From Gp6-AA40 sp963772955 (GTDB lineage Bacteria; Acidobacteriota; Vicinamibacteria; Vicinamibacterales; UBA2999), in assembly GCA_963772955.1 (NCBI GenBank), contig CAVYZF010000010.1:124001-188000 (forward strand): 64,000 nt of DNA, written 5' to 3'. The position numbers and the translations under genes are program-made. Below are positions 18,554 through 26,731 of the stretch, one piece after another. Position 1 is the first letter of the stretch. Every line of letters starts with the position of its first letter. The notes under the pieces are model-generated. The model was not told the DNA's origin, made no database searches, and worked only from the letters and a program-made list of their open reading frames with translations.

Positions 18554-19127
18554 GAGTCGAAGAAGGCACGCGTGTGGTCTGCATGCGAATGAGCGGCAAC
18601 ATCACCGCGTATTGCCCGCACTGGCGGAATTGAGCGCACGTGCGGCAGTCGGCCTCGATCTTTTCCGGCACCCAGGTGTGCGGGACGATCGAAAACCCGA
18701 GCTGGGCGAAGTATCCCGGCGTGTGGGTAAAGGCCGTCAACGATTCGAAGTCCGACACCAGCGCGCGCCTCTCGAGCTCGCGCACCAGGCGCCGGCCGAT
18801 TCCGCAGGAACGCACGCCACCATCCACGGCCAGCGAGCGCACTTCCGCTACGCGCCGGCTCAGAGGCGCCAGATCGGCGCAACCGATGACGCGTCCGTTG
18901 TCGACTGCCACGATGAAGCGCGTGATACGCGCTGCGATCTCCTCGCGGCTTCTCGGCAGGAGTCGCCCCTCGAGCAGATTGGCCGACACCAGCCGATCGA
19001 TGGCGTCGACGTCAGCCTCCGACGCCGTGCGCACGATCGACTCGACGTCGATCGCGTGCTCCGCGGCGACACCGACCGGTTCCGGTCGTGACTTCAGTTC
19101 GTCAATGGCAATCAGGGTTGGGCTCAT
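18546..19127 (-). CDS. argA: short GNAT N-acetylglutamate synthase-like protein
   Basis: The 193-residue GNAT protein has the acetyl-CoA loop RSLAVDGGVRSCGIGRRLVREL and the C-terminal segment LTAFTHTPGYFAQLGFSIV. It ends with a cysteine cluster (EADCRTCAQFRQCGQYAVML) seen in short ArgA-type synthases. It lacks the amino-acid-kinase domain of classical ArgA, so feedback control would differ. It sits between argD and argJ with overlaps at both ends, which supports a role as the acetyl donor step of arginine synthesis. Confidence 0.85.
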   Translation of the reverse strand: MSPTLIAIDELKSRPEPVGVAAEHAIDVESIVRTASEADVDAIDRLVSANLLEGRLLPRSREEIAARITRFIVAVDNGRVIGCADLAPLSRRVAEVRSLAVDGGVRSCGIGRRLVRELERRALVSDFESLTAFTHTPGYFAQLGFSIVPHTWVPEKIEADCRTCAQFRQCGQYAVMLPLIRMQTTRVPSSTHA

Positions 19128-20338
19128 GCGTGCACCTCGGCGGGGACTTCCGCCAAAACGGCGTCCAGGATGTCGATCCCGGCATCGAGTTCCGCTGCGG
19201 TGATCGTCAGTGGTGGAAGGAGCCGCACGACTTTTTCGTTCGTGCGATTCACGAGCAGTCCGCGCTCGCGCGCCAGGTCGACGACAGACGTCGCATCGAC
19301 ACGGAGTTCCACTCCGCGCATCAGGCCCGCACCGCGCACTTCGGCGATGACGGGATGCTTGAGGGCAAGGGTTCGCAAACGCCTCTCGAGGTGATCACCG
19401 ACAGAGCGCACGTGATCGAGCAGGCCGCGCTCCATCAACTCCTCGAGGAAGAACGTTGCCGCTCGCGTCGCGAGCAGGTTGCCGCCGTAGGTCGTGCCGT
19501 GATCGCCCGTCGAGATCGTCTGTGCGACCTTGTCCGAGACGAGCGCCGCTCCGACCGGCACGCCCGAGCCCAACGCCTTGCCCACCGAGACCAGCGCCGG
19601 CTCCCATCCGAGTGCCTGGAAGTAGAAGGGATACCCCGTCCTTCCCAGTCCTGTCTGCACTTCGTCCGCGATCAGCAACGTCCCGGTGCGACGGCAGACG
19701 TCAGCGACGGCATCCGAGAACGCACGGGGCAGCGGTCGCACGCCGCCTTCGCCTCGAATCGGTTCCGCGATGATGGCTGCCGTCTTGTCGTTGACCGCGG
19801 CAGAGAGCGACTCGGGTGAGTTCGGGTCGATGAACGTTACCGGCCCGAGCAGTGGCTGGAACGGTGTCCGATAGTGCTCGTCCCAGGTCACGGATAGGGC
19901 GCCCATCGTGCGGCCGGCAAACGCCTGCTCGATCGCGACAAACGCGACGCGATCTTTGACACCCAGCGTGTGCCAGTAGCGTCGAGCAAACTTCAGGCAC
20001 GCCTCGTTGGCTTCAGCGCCGCTGTTGCAGAAGAACGCGCGCGACATCCCCGACAGCTTCGTCAGTCGCGCCGCGGCCTCGGCTTGATACGGGTGGTAGT
20101 ACAGGTTCGACGTGTGAAGCAGGGTGGACGCCTGATCCGCGATCGCCGCCGCGAGACCCGGATGCGCGTGTCCGAGCGACGCCACACCGATCCCGGAGAC
20201 GAAGTCCAGGTACTCACGTCCGTCGACATCGTAGAGACGCGGGCCCTCGCCCTTCACGAACGCCACCGGCTGACGACGGTAGGTCTGGAGGACGTATTGG
20301 GAGTCTCGCGTCTGTATGCTGTCGAAGGTCGTCGTCAT
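19124..20338 (-). CDS. argD: acetylornithine aminotransferase
   Basis: The 404-residue class III PLP aminotransferase converts N-acetylglutamate semialdehyde to N-acetylornithine. It shows DFVSGIGVASLGHAHP, FFCNSGAEANEACLKFAR and the DEVQTGLGRTG motif; the PLP lysine lies in LVSVGKALGSGVPVGA. The start is the ATG at 20338 (MTTTFDSIQTRDS), which overlaps the argB stop; the frame stays open further upstream inside argB, but that part is Arg-rich shadow translation. The stop overlaps the argA start. Confidence 0.95.
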   Translation of the reverse strand: MTTTFDSIQTRDSQYVLQTYRRQPVAFVKGEGPRLYDVDGREYLDFVSGIGVASLGHAHPGLAAAIADQASTLLHTSNLYYHPYQAEAAARLTKLSGMSRAFFCNSGAEANEACLKFARRYWHTLGVKDRVAFVAIEQAFAGRTMGALSVTWDEHYRTPFQPLLGPVTFIDPNSPESLSAAVNDKTAAIIAEPIRGEGGVRPLPRAFSDAVADVCRRTGTLLIADEVQTGLGRTGYPFYFQALGWEPALVSVGKALGSGVPVGAALVSDKVAQTISTGDHGTTYGGNLLATRAATFFLEELMERGLLDHVRSVGDHLERRLRTLALKHPVIAEVRGAGLMRGVELRVDATSVVDLARERGLLVNRTNEKVVRLLPPLTITAAELDAGIDILDAVLAEVPAEVHA

Positions 20339-21183
20339 CGCACCACCTGCGTGCACCCTGAAAGAGGCGTCGAGGAATCGGCCAGGGCGCCCAGCCGTGT
20401 TTTCCTCCCGTCGGCGATCACCACATCGCCGACACCTGCCTGCAGCGCGGCGCGACAGGCCTGGAGCTTTGCCACCATGCCCTTGTTCGCCGTGCCGGCT
20501 TTTACGAGACGCGCAGCGTCGCGCGTCGTGAGTCGTTCGATCGTCTGTCCCTGCTCGTCGAGCACGCCGGATGTTCCGCCGGCGATGACCAGTCTTCGCG
20601 CACGCAACGCCGACGCCAGATGCGAGGCGAGCGTGTCCGCGTTGACGTTGAGCAGCTGACCGTTTCGCGTGGCGCCGATACACGCAACTATCGGCACATA
20701 ACCACCGGCGAGCAGATCCGACAGCAGGCGAGGCGCGCCGTTTCGAACGGGCGCACCCACAAGACCCAGATCGACCGTCTCCCCGGCCGTCGTCACGATC
20801 GGTGCCGCGCGCTTCATCGTTGCAACGGTGGCGTCTGCGCCCGTCAACCCGACCGGGTTCGCGCCGGCTCGCCGCACGGCAGCGACCAGTCGCGTATTGA
20901 TCGCGCCTGCCAGGACAGCAACGACGACGTCGAGCGTTCGCGCATCGGTGACGCGAAGTCCGTCGACCTGCTGCTTCGGAATGCCGGCGGTGTTGAGCGC
21001 CGCGTCGATCTCGCGACCGCCTCCATGTACGACGACCAAAGCCGCGTGCTGCGACAGCTTGGCAATCGCCTTGGCGATCGTCTCCAGATCCTGTGGCTGC
21101 TCGAGGAGCTCGCCACCGAGCTTGAGCACGAGCGCGGCCTTCTTCGTGCGGCGCGCGCGGGTCGAGGTGGCCCCCTTTTTCAC
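20335..21183 (-). CDS. argB: acetylglutamate kinase
   Basis: The 282-residue amino-acid-kinase-fold enzyme phosphorylates N-acetylglutamate, the second step of arginine synthesis. It has the N-terminal LVLKLGGELLEQ, the glycine loop VVVHGGGREIDAAL, NVNADTLASHLA and the ATP-site lysine in GTANKGMVAKL. The start is a GTG at 21183 that overlaps the argC stop as GTGA, so it is translationally coupled. A basic N-terminal tail (KKGATSTRARRTKK) precedes the core and is unusual for the family. Arginine feedback cannot be judged from this alone. Confidence 0.93.
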   Translation of the reverse strand: MKKGATSTRARRTKKAALVLKLGGELLEQPQDLETIAKAIAKLSQHAALVVVHGGGREIDAALNTAGIPKQQVDGLRVTDARTLDVVVAVLAGAINTRLVAAVRRAGANPVGLTGADATVATMKRAAPIVTTAGETVDLGLVGAPVRNGAPRLLSDLLAGGYVPIVACIGATRNGQLLNVNADTLASHLASALRARRLVIAGGTSGVLDEQGQTIERLTTRDAARLVKAGTANKGMVAKLQACRAALQAGVGDVVIADGRKTRLGALADSSTPLSGCTQVVR

Positions 21184-22217
21184 AGCAGGCCCGTCCGCTC
21201 GTCGAGGCCCAGCATGACGTTGAGGTTCTGCACGGCGGAACCTGCTGCGCCTTTGATCAGGTTGTCGATGACGGACACGAGCACGATGCGATTGCGCTCC
21301 GGGTCCACCTTCCATCCGATGTCGCAGAAGTTCGTGTGCGCGACATGCTTGATTTCGGGCAGCGCTCCGCCAGTGAGTCGCACGAACGGCGCGTCGGCGT
21401 ACGCGGCCGTGAACGCATCGGCGACCTGCTGCTCGGTGGTGCCGGGTGTCAGGCTGCCGTAGATCGTCTCGAGAATGCCGCGATCAAGCGGCACGAGGTG
21501 CGGCACGAACGTCACGCTCTCGCCAAGCTCCTGCTCGATCTCTGCCGTGTGCCGGTGCTGAAACACGGCATAGGCCGCAACGCTGCCGTGATTCTCCGAG
21601 AAGTGCGTGCGATCGGAGGGCGTCTTGCCGGCGCCCGAGATGCCCGACTTCGCGTCGACAATGACAGATCCCGTGAGCAGCCCCGCCGTGTGCAGCGGCT
21701 CGAGCGCGAGCAGCGCCGCGGTCGGATAGCACCCGGGATTGGAGAGCAGCCGCGCCGTGCGGATTTCTGCCTGGTGACCTTCGGTCAGGCCGTACACCGT
21801 GCCTTCGGGAAGAGCCGTCGTCGCCGGATACCAGCGCTGTCGATCGGAGCCATTCCGAATGCGGAAGGCGCCGGAGAGGTCGATCACGCGAGCACCGCGC
21901 TCGAGCAGTTGAGGCGCCAGCTCCGCCGACGCAGCCTCGGGCAGCGCGAGGAAGACCACGTCGGCCTCGCTCGCGAGGCGATCGACGTCGAGCGGCTGCA
22001 CCGTGCCGTCCCAGATGCGCGCGAGGGCCGGCAGCGGACGCGGCGCGCTCGTCGCTCCTGACGACATCGCCGCGGTCAGCGTGACGCGTGGATGGCGTGC
22101 AAGGATGCGCACCAGTTCCTGGCCGGCATAGCCGGTGGCACCGGCAATAGCGACGCGCGTGAGCGCGGTGTCCGTCGCGTTCGCGCGATCGCGTTCGAGT
22201 GGGGTCGTCAGGGCCAT
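21180..22217 (-). CDS. argC: N-acetyl-gamma-glutamyl-phosphate reductase
   Basis: The 345-residue NADPH enzyme has the nucleotide loop VAIAGATGYAGQELVRIL and the catalytic cysteine in LLSNPGCYPTAALLAL. The C-terminal FCDIGWKVDPERNRIVLVSVIDNLIKGAAGSAVQNLN is typical of the family. The ATG at 22217 is the first codon that leaves the palindromic operator untranslated. It is the first gene of the leftward operon argC-B-D-A-J-F, whose genes overlap or nearly touch. Confidence 0.95.
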   Translation of the reverse strand: MALTTPLERDRANATDTALTRVAIAGATGYAGQELVRILARHPRVTLTAAMSSGATSAPRPLPALARIWDGTVQPLDVDRLASEADVVFLALPEAASAELAPQLLERGARVIDLSGAFRIRNGSDRQRWYPATTALPEGTVYGLTEGHQAEIRTARLLSNPGCYPTAALLALEPLHTAGLLTGSVIVDAKSGISGAGKTPSDRTHFSENHGSVAAYAVFQHRHTAEIEQELGESVTFVPHLVPLDRGILETIYGSLTPGTTEQQVADAFTAAYADAPFVRLTGGALPEIKHVAHTNFCDIGWKVDPERNRIVLVSVIDNLIKGAAGSAVQNLNVMLGLDERTGLL

Positions 22218-22242
22218 CGTAGCTACGTCAGGGTAAAGAATA

Positions 22243-22264
22243 TTTATACATTCGAATGTATAAA
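22243..22264. promoter_or_regulatory. ARG-box-like perfect palindrome
   Basis: TTTATACATTC followed by its exact complement gives a 22-bp perfect palindrome in the 97-bp gap between argC and argR. It is the only strongly AT-rich part of this neighbourhood. Size, AT content and position fit an ArgR operator controlling both divergent arginine operons, including argR itself. A single perfect box is unusual, as many ArgR sites are paired and imperfect. Confidence 0.75.
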
Positions 22265-22314
22265 CAGTCAAGTTGTGAGATATGCTCTTGATTCGGACGT
22301 GACGGGACAGTGCT

Positions 22315-22767
22315 ATGAAAACGCGACGCCAGACCGCCATCCTCGACATCGTTCGTCACGAGCCCGTGCGGAGCCAGGAGCAGCTGCGGGTGATGATCAA
22401 GGCCTCCGGCTTCGACGTTACACAGGCGACACTCTCGCGCGATATTCGTGAGTTGGGTCTCGTCAAGGGTGGCGCGGACGGCGCCTATCAGCCGCAGGGC
22501 CGCGTCGAGGTGAACGGACACACTGCCAGGGCCATGTTCCAGCGCGCGCTCGTCTCGCAGTTGCGACGCATCGATCGCGTCGAGCAGCTCGTGCTGCTCA
22601 AGACCGGTCTGGGCCATGCCCAGTCCCTGTGCGCGGCGCTCGACGGTGCCGAGCTCCCTGACGTCGTGGGCACTCTGGCCGGAGAGGACACGATCCTGAT
22701 CATCACCCCGGACGCGCGCCGTGCGCGGACGTTGGTCAAGCGACTCGAGGAGATGTCACACGCATGA
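22315..22767 (+). CDS. argR: arginine repressor
   Basis: The 150-residue protein has the ArgR winged helix at residues 1-70 (RRQTAILDIVRHEPVRSQEQL, then FDVTQATLSRDIRELGLVK). The C-terminal hexamerisation/arginine-binding half contains LLKTGLGHAQSLCAALD and GTLAGEDTILIITPD. With bound arginine it should repress the flanking operons through the adjacent palindrome. The stop codon overlaps the argG start (ATGA). Confidence 0.95.
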   Translation: MKTRRQTAILDIVRHEPVRSQEQLRVMIKASGFDVTQATLSRDIRELGLVKGGADGAYQPQGRVEVNGHTARAMFQRALVSQLRRIDRVEQLVLLKTGLGHAQSLCAALDGAELPDVVGTLAGEDTILIITPDARRARTLVKRLEEMSHA

Positions 22768-23651
22768 GCACGATCGTCCTCGCCTATTCGGGCGGCTTCG
22801 CCTCATCGACTGCGGCCCATTGGCTGACCGAGCAGTACGGCGCTGACGTCGTCACCGTCACGCTCGATGTCGGGCAGGGCGATGAGCTTGGCGCCGTGCG
22901 CGCTCGTGGGTTGTTGTGTGGCGCGGTGCGCGCGCATGCGATCGACGCCCGCGAGGAGCTCGTGCGCGAGTACCTGCTGCCATCATTGGTTCGCGGCCCG
23001 TTGAACGAGGGACCGGGCATCGCGGAATTCTCGCGCCCGCTCATCGCGCGCAAGCTGCTGGAGATCGCGCGCATCGAGGATGCCTCGGTCGTCGCGCACG
23101 CGTCGCTCGACGAATCGCTCGATGTCGCCATCCGTGCGCTCGATCCACGCATCGAGATTCTGGCGCCGGCTCGTCTCTGGAAGATGGACGCGGCGCAGTT
23201 GTCCGAATACGCGCGCATGCACGGCGTACCGCCGAGGCCGGCGTTCGAGCCGCAGTGCCGGATCGACCAAAGCCTCTGGGGACGGATGATCAGCTTTCGC
23301 GATCTGGATGGGCGGCCGACCGAAGCGCACCTGAAACCCGTATCGACCGCCAACGAGGCCGCGCACATCGATCTGCAATTCGAAGCCGGCGTCCCCGTGG
23401 CGATCAACGACGTCCCGATGCCACCGGTCGAACTCGTCGAGAGCCTCGCGCTCATCGCCGGGCGGCACGGTGTCGGCCGTCTCGAGAGCACGAGCAACGG
23501 TCGCACGGTTGTCTACGATGCGCCTGCGGCGATGGTGCTGCATACAGCGCGCGCCGCACTGGGCCATCGTACGGGCCTGGTGCGTTTGTCAGTCCTCAAT
23601 GGTGGTTGCACCGTTCTCGGTCGCAACGCAGAAGTGGTGAACCTCGCGTGA
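22764..23651 (+). CDS. argG: short, motif-poor argininosuccinate synthase homologue
   Basis: The 295-residue protein aligns along its length with bacterial ArgG: IVLAYSGGF..., SRPLIARKLLEIAR, LWGRMISF, IAGRHGVGRLES. It is about 100 residues shorter than the usual near-400. The ATP-pyrophosphatase loop reads SGGFASS instead of SGGLDTS, the HGATGKGNDQ block is replaced by HASLDESLDV, and the KSRGVYE block is replaced by NGRTVVYD. The C-terminal oligomerisation part is mostly missing. It sits in the right place, overlapping both argR and argH. It may be inactive, partly active, or have a regulatory role. Confidence 0.75.
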   Translation: MSTIVLAYSGGFASSTAAHWLTEQYGADVVTVTLDVGQGDELGAVRARGLLCGAVRAHAIDAREELVREYLLPSLVRGPLNEGPGIAEFSRPLIARKLLEIARIEDASVVAHASLDESLDVAIRALDPRIEILAPARLWKMDAAQLSEYARMHGVPPRPAFEPQCRIDQSLWGRMISFRDLDGRPTEAHLKPVSTANEAAHIDLQFEAGVPVAINDVPMPPVELVESLALIAGRHGVGRLESTSNGRTVVYDAPAAMVLHTARAALGHRTGLVRLSVLNGGCTVLGRNAEVVNLA

Positions 23652-25024
23652 CGCTCTGGTCCGGCCGTTTCGATACCGCTCCCGACCCCGCCGCCTTCGA
23701 CTTCGGCATCTCGTTTGGCTTCGACCGAGCACTGTTCGAAGACGATGTGACCGGCAGCATCGCCTGGGCCGAGGCGCTTGCCGCCGCCGACGTCCTCTCC
23801 GACGCGGACGCTGCAGCGATCGTCATCGCCTTACGCGAGATTCTCGACCACGGCCGTCGCGATCCGTCGTGGGTCTCAGGGCCAGACGAGGACGTGCACA
23901 GCTTCGTCGAACGTCAGCTGGTCGAGCGCCTCGGTGATGCGGGCCGCCGGCTTCACACAGGCCGCTCGCGCAACGAGCAGGTCTCGCTCGATCTGCGGCT
24001 CTACCTGCGCCGCCGCATCGGCCTGCTGCAGCAGGCGCTCGTGAAGACGGTGGCTGCATGTGCTGATCAAGCAGAACAGGCGGGTGCGGCGATGATGCCG
24101 TCCTACACCCATCTGCGTCGCGCGCAGCCGGTTCTCGTCGCCCATTTCTTTTTGTCGCACGCGTCGGCGCTCCGTCGCGACTACGCACGGTTGGTGATGG
24201 CGGCGAACGAGGCGGATGCGCTGACGCTTGGCTCGGGCGCGATTGCCGGTACGAGCTACGGCGTGGACACGAATCTGCTGGCGCAGAAGCTTGGATTCTC
24301 GCGAGTCGTTTCGAACAGCATGGATGCCTCGTCGGATCGCGATTTCGTGGCGTCGTTTCTCTACGCCATCTCGCTCGGGATGGTGCATCTGAGTCGGATG
24401 GCGGAAGACCTCATCATCTTCACGGGCGAGGAACACGGGTTCTTCGATCTCGCCGATGCGTCGGCGACCGGGAGCAGCATGATGCCGCAGAAGAAGAATC
24501 CCGATCCGCTGGAGCTCGTTCGAGGGAAGACGGGCCGGGCGATCGGACGGCTCACCGGTTGGCTGGCGACCATGAAGGGTCTGCCCGGCGGGTACAACAA
24601 GGATCTTCAGGAAGACAAAGAGGCGGTATTCGACGCCGAGCGCACATACGCCGTGTCGCTGGCTGCCACGCAGGCGGTCGTCTCTCGCCTCTCGGTCAAC
24701 GCGGAGCGGTCCGGTCGTGCCGCATCCGGCTTGCTGCTCGCGACCGACGTTGCGGATTACCTCGTAGCGCGCGGGATGCCGTTCCGCCGGGCGCACGAGG
24801 TCGTTGGAGCGATGGTCAGGCGTCTGCTGGCAGAAGGCCGCGACTTCAGCGTGTTGTCGATGGCCGAATGGCGCGAGGCCAGTGAGATGTTCGGCGACGA
24901 CGCGCCAAAGGCGGCAACCGCGCTTGCGTCCGTCCAGGCCAAGCGCACACCGCAGTCGACCAATCCGGACGCCGTCAGGGCGGCGCTCAGCGACTGTCGA
25001 CAGTGGGTGGCATCTCCAGCCTAG
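23648..25024 (+). CDS. argH: argininosuccinate lyase
   Basis: The 458-residue enzyme of the fumarase/aspartase family splits argininosuccinate into arginine and fumarate. It begins TLWSGRFDTAPDPAAFDFG and keeps HTGRSRNEQVSLDLRLY, the catalytic histidine region SYTHLRRAQPV and the signature loop ATGSSMMPQKKNPDPLELVRG. The start is a GTG at 23648 overlapping the argG stop (GTGA); the long upstream open frame inside argG is a shadow. A normal full-length ArgH after a degraded ArgG is notable. Confidence 0.95.
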   Translation: MTLWSGRFDTAPDPAAFDFGISFGFDRALFEDDVTGSIAWAEALAAADVLSDADAAAIVIALREILDHGRRDPSWVSGPDEDVHSFVERQLVERLGDAGRRLHTGRSRNEQVSLDLRLYLRRRIGLLQQALVKTVAACADQAEQAGAAMMPSYTHLRRAQPVLVAHFFLSHASALRRDYARLVMAANEADALTLGSGAIAGTSYGVDTNLLAQKLGFSRVVSNSMDASSDRDFVASFLYAISLGMVHLSRMAEDLIIFTGEEHGFFDLADASATGSSMMPQKKNPDPLELVRGKTGRAIGRLTGWLATMKGLPGGYNKDLQEDKEAVFDAERTYAVSLAATQAVVSRLSVNAERSGRAASGLLLATDVADYLVARGMPFRRAHEVVGAMVRRLLAEGRDFSVLSMAEWREASEMFGDDAPKAATALASVQAKRTPQSTNPDAVRAALSDCRQWVASPA

Positions 25025-25025
25025 G

Positions 25026-25059
25026 GTTTGCCTTTTGGGAATTTGCCTTTTGGAGTTAC
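25026..25059. repeat. short repeat of TTTGCCT/TTTGG units after argH
   Basis: TTTGCCTTTTGG occurs twice 15 bases apart, followed by GTTAC. It starts two bases after the argH stop codon. Its units match the right arm of the heptad hairpin at 58841, so it is probably a decayed member of the same family. Confidence 0.6.
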
Positions 25060-25127
25060 ACTCAGTCGGACCTTCATACTCTGATTTTTCACCCACCCCG
25101 CCCTGAAGGTTGCTTCCGGGGGAGTTC

Positions 25128-25904
25128 ATGCAGCAGCGCCGGGTTCGGCTCGGTGACGTTCTAGACGATTATTGTCCGCGCGAGCGCCGCATCACCAATC
25201 ATGCGGTTGTCGCGATGATCGAAGACGACGTGAAGCAGACACGTTGCTCGACGTGTGACACCGAGCATGAGTACAAGCACGCCAAAGTGCCCGCACCGCG
25301 GCGGAAAAAGCCTGTCGCCGCGGCGGCGGTACTGGTCCCAGCAGAGGCGACCGAGTCGCCAGCGCTGACGTCTGCCGACGAGACGGTCGAAGAGACGCTG
25401 GACGAGACGCCCGAGCCCCCGCCTCCGGTATTGGAGACTGCGAAAGAACCTGAAGCCGTCGAAGCGGTCGACCTCGTTGACGCCGAGGAGCCTCAGGAGA
25501 CGGTCCCGGAGGAGGAGTGGCCTGTTCATCGCCCCTTGATTCGCGCCACGCTTCCACGACCTGAGGGTCAGACGCCTGAGCGGAAACCGACAGACTTCAC
25601 GATCCGTCAGAACGGCGGGCGATTCGACGCGCAACGCAACGGCAACAACAAGTCTCGGGGGAACAGGCACGGCCGCCACGCTCAAGGGCAGGGCCAGGGC
25701 CAGGGCCAGGGACAGTCACGATTCGGCGGTCCGCGCCAGGGATCGGGATACGGCTCGCGTCAGGGCGGGCAGCACGGCGGCAATCCTCAGGAACGCCACG
25801 GCAATCGTCAGGGGCCTTCGTCCTCCGGCCAACGCGGCGGACGTCCCGGCCAGGGTGGCGGCAATCGGCCAGGGCAAGGCCGCGGTCCCAAGCGCGGACG
25901 ATAA
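25128..25904 (+). CDS. zinc-ribbon-like protein with a disordered Gly/Arg/Gln-rich tail
   Basis: The 258-residue protein starts with a small conserved domain (residues 1-55) that contains CSTCDTEHEYKH, which with the earlier Cys could bind one metal ion. Residues 70-150 are acidic and proline-rich. Residues 165-258 are rich in Gly, Gln, Arg and Asn, with a GQGQGQGQGQ run from tandem 6-bp DNA repeats. Such RG/GQ tails often bind RNA or form condensates. The start is the ATG at 25128 after GGGGGAG. The function is unknown; a role in RNA binding is only suggested by composition. Confidence 0.65.
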   Translation: MQQRRVRLGDVLDDYCPRERRITNHAVVAMIEDDVKQTRCSTCDTEHEYKHAKVPAPRRKKPVAAAAVLVPAEATESPALTSADETVEETLDETPEPPPPVLETAKEPEAVEAVDLVDAEEPQETVPEEEWPVHRPLIRATLPRPEGQTPERKPTDFTIRQNGGRFDAQRNGNNKSRGNRHGRHAQGQGQGQGQGQSRFGGPRQGSGYGSRQGGQHGGNPQERHGNRQGPSSSGQRGGRPGQGGGNRPGQGRGPKRGR

Positions 25905-25930
25905 GTCCCGGTCTCCAGTCCTCGGTCTCA
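25904..25930. repeat. GTCxCxx heptad repeat before fabI
   Basis: The gap between the RG-rich gene and fabI consists of GTCTCCA, GTCCTCG, GTCTCAC-type units spaced 6-7 bases apart. The same unit family is found at 54051. The repeat ends at the fabI start codon region. Confidence 0.6.
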
Positions 25931-25931
25931 C

Positions 25932-26705
25932 ATGACTGACTTCACCGGCAAGCACGGCCTCATCGTTGGTGTGGCCAACAAACGCTCGATCTCGTGGGCG
26001 ATCGCGCAGGCCGTGGCACGACGCGGGGCTCGATTGGCGTTGACCTATCAGGGTCGATTCGAAGAGCACGTGAACGATCTGTCGCAGGGGTTGGAGCAAC
26101 CTTCGCTCGTGCTGCCGTGCGATGTGGCATCGGACGCCGAGATTGCGTCAGTAGTCGAGAAGGTCGATCAGGAATTCGGCGGTCTTGATTTCATCGTGCA
26201 CGGAGCCGCGTTTGCTCCCCGCGAAGAGCTCGAGGCACCTTTCGTCAACACGACCCGGGACGGATTCCGAATCGCGATGGACATCTCGGCGTACTCGCTG
26301 ATCGCGTTGACACGTGCCGCGATGCCGCTGTTCGACAAACGCGGTGGTGGAGCAGTCGTCACGTTGTCCTACCTCGGAAGCCAACGCGTGTTTCCGAACT
26401 ACAACGTGATGGGCGTCGCCAAAGCGGCGCTCGAAGCGACCGTGCGCTATCTTGCGGCGGATGTTGGTCCGAAGGGTGTTCGCGTGAACGCGGTCTCCGC
26501 AGGACCGATCAAGACGCTGGCCGCGGCCGGCATCAAGGGGTTCTCAAACATCCTGCGCGTGTATCCGGAGCGCGCTCCACTGCGCCGCAATGTGGAGGCG
26601 TCGGAAGTGGCAGAGGCATCCGCCTTCCTCTTGAGCGATGCCGGCAAAGGCATCACCGGCGAAGTGCTCCTCGTCGATGCTGGATATCACGTGACTGGAA
26701 TGTAG
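25932..26705 (+). CDS. fabI: enoyl-[acyl-carrier-protein] reductase (NADH)
   Basis: The 257-residue SDR-fold enzyme performs the last reduction of each fatty-acid elongation cycle. It has the FabI nucleotide segment GLIVGVANKRSISWAIAQA and the catalytic pattern Tyr-x6-Lys in NYNVMGVAKAALEA. The FabI-type C-terminus has VSAGPIKTLAAAGI and a final VDAGYHVTGM. Length is standard. The stop codon TAG lies within a palindromic repeat that separates it from the convergent HD-GYP gene. Confidence 0.95.
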   Translation: MTDFTGKHGLIVGVANKRSISWAIAQAVARRGARLALTYQGRFEEHVNDLSQGLEQPSLVLPCDVASDAEIASVVEKVDQEFGGLDFIVHGAAFAPREELEAPFVNTTRDGFRIAMDISAYSLIALTRAAMPLFDKRGGGAVVTLSYLGSQRVFPNYNVMGVAKAALEATVRYLAADVGPKGVRVNAVSAGPIKTLAAAGIKGFSNILRVYPERAPLRRNVEASEVAEASAFLLSDAGKGITGEVLLVDAGYHVTGM

Positions 26706-26726
26706 CGGCGGGTCTGGAGCCCGCCG
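26702..26726. repeat. GCGGGTCT palindromic (REP-like) repeat, intergenic copy
   Basis: GGCGGGTCT and its near-complement AGCCCGCC form a tight hairpin between the convergent fabI and HD-GYP genes. A copy with the same frame of bases (GTAGxGGCGGGTCT..AG.CCCGCC) lies inside the CysO-E1 gene at 55801. Here it can serve as a bidirectional terminator. Confidence 0.65.
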
Positions 26727-26731
26727 ATGAT

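Noticed and set aside
20339..20683. N-terminal extension of argD
   Set aside because: Lies inside argB, is Arg-rich and unlike the family; the ATG at 20338 fits the ArgD start and couples to argB.
22916..23647. Long upstream extension of the argH frame
   Set aside because: Runs through argG in another frame and is Arg-rich; the GTG at 23648 gives the normal ArgH start.
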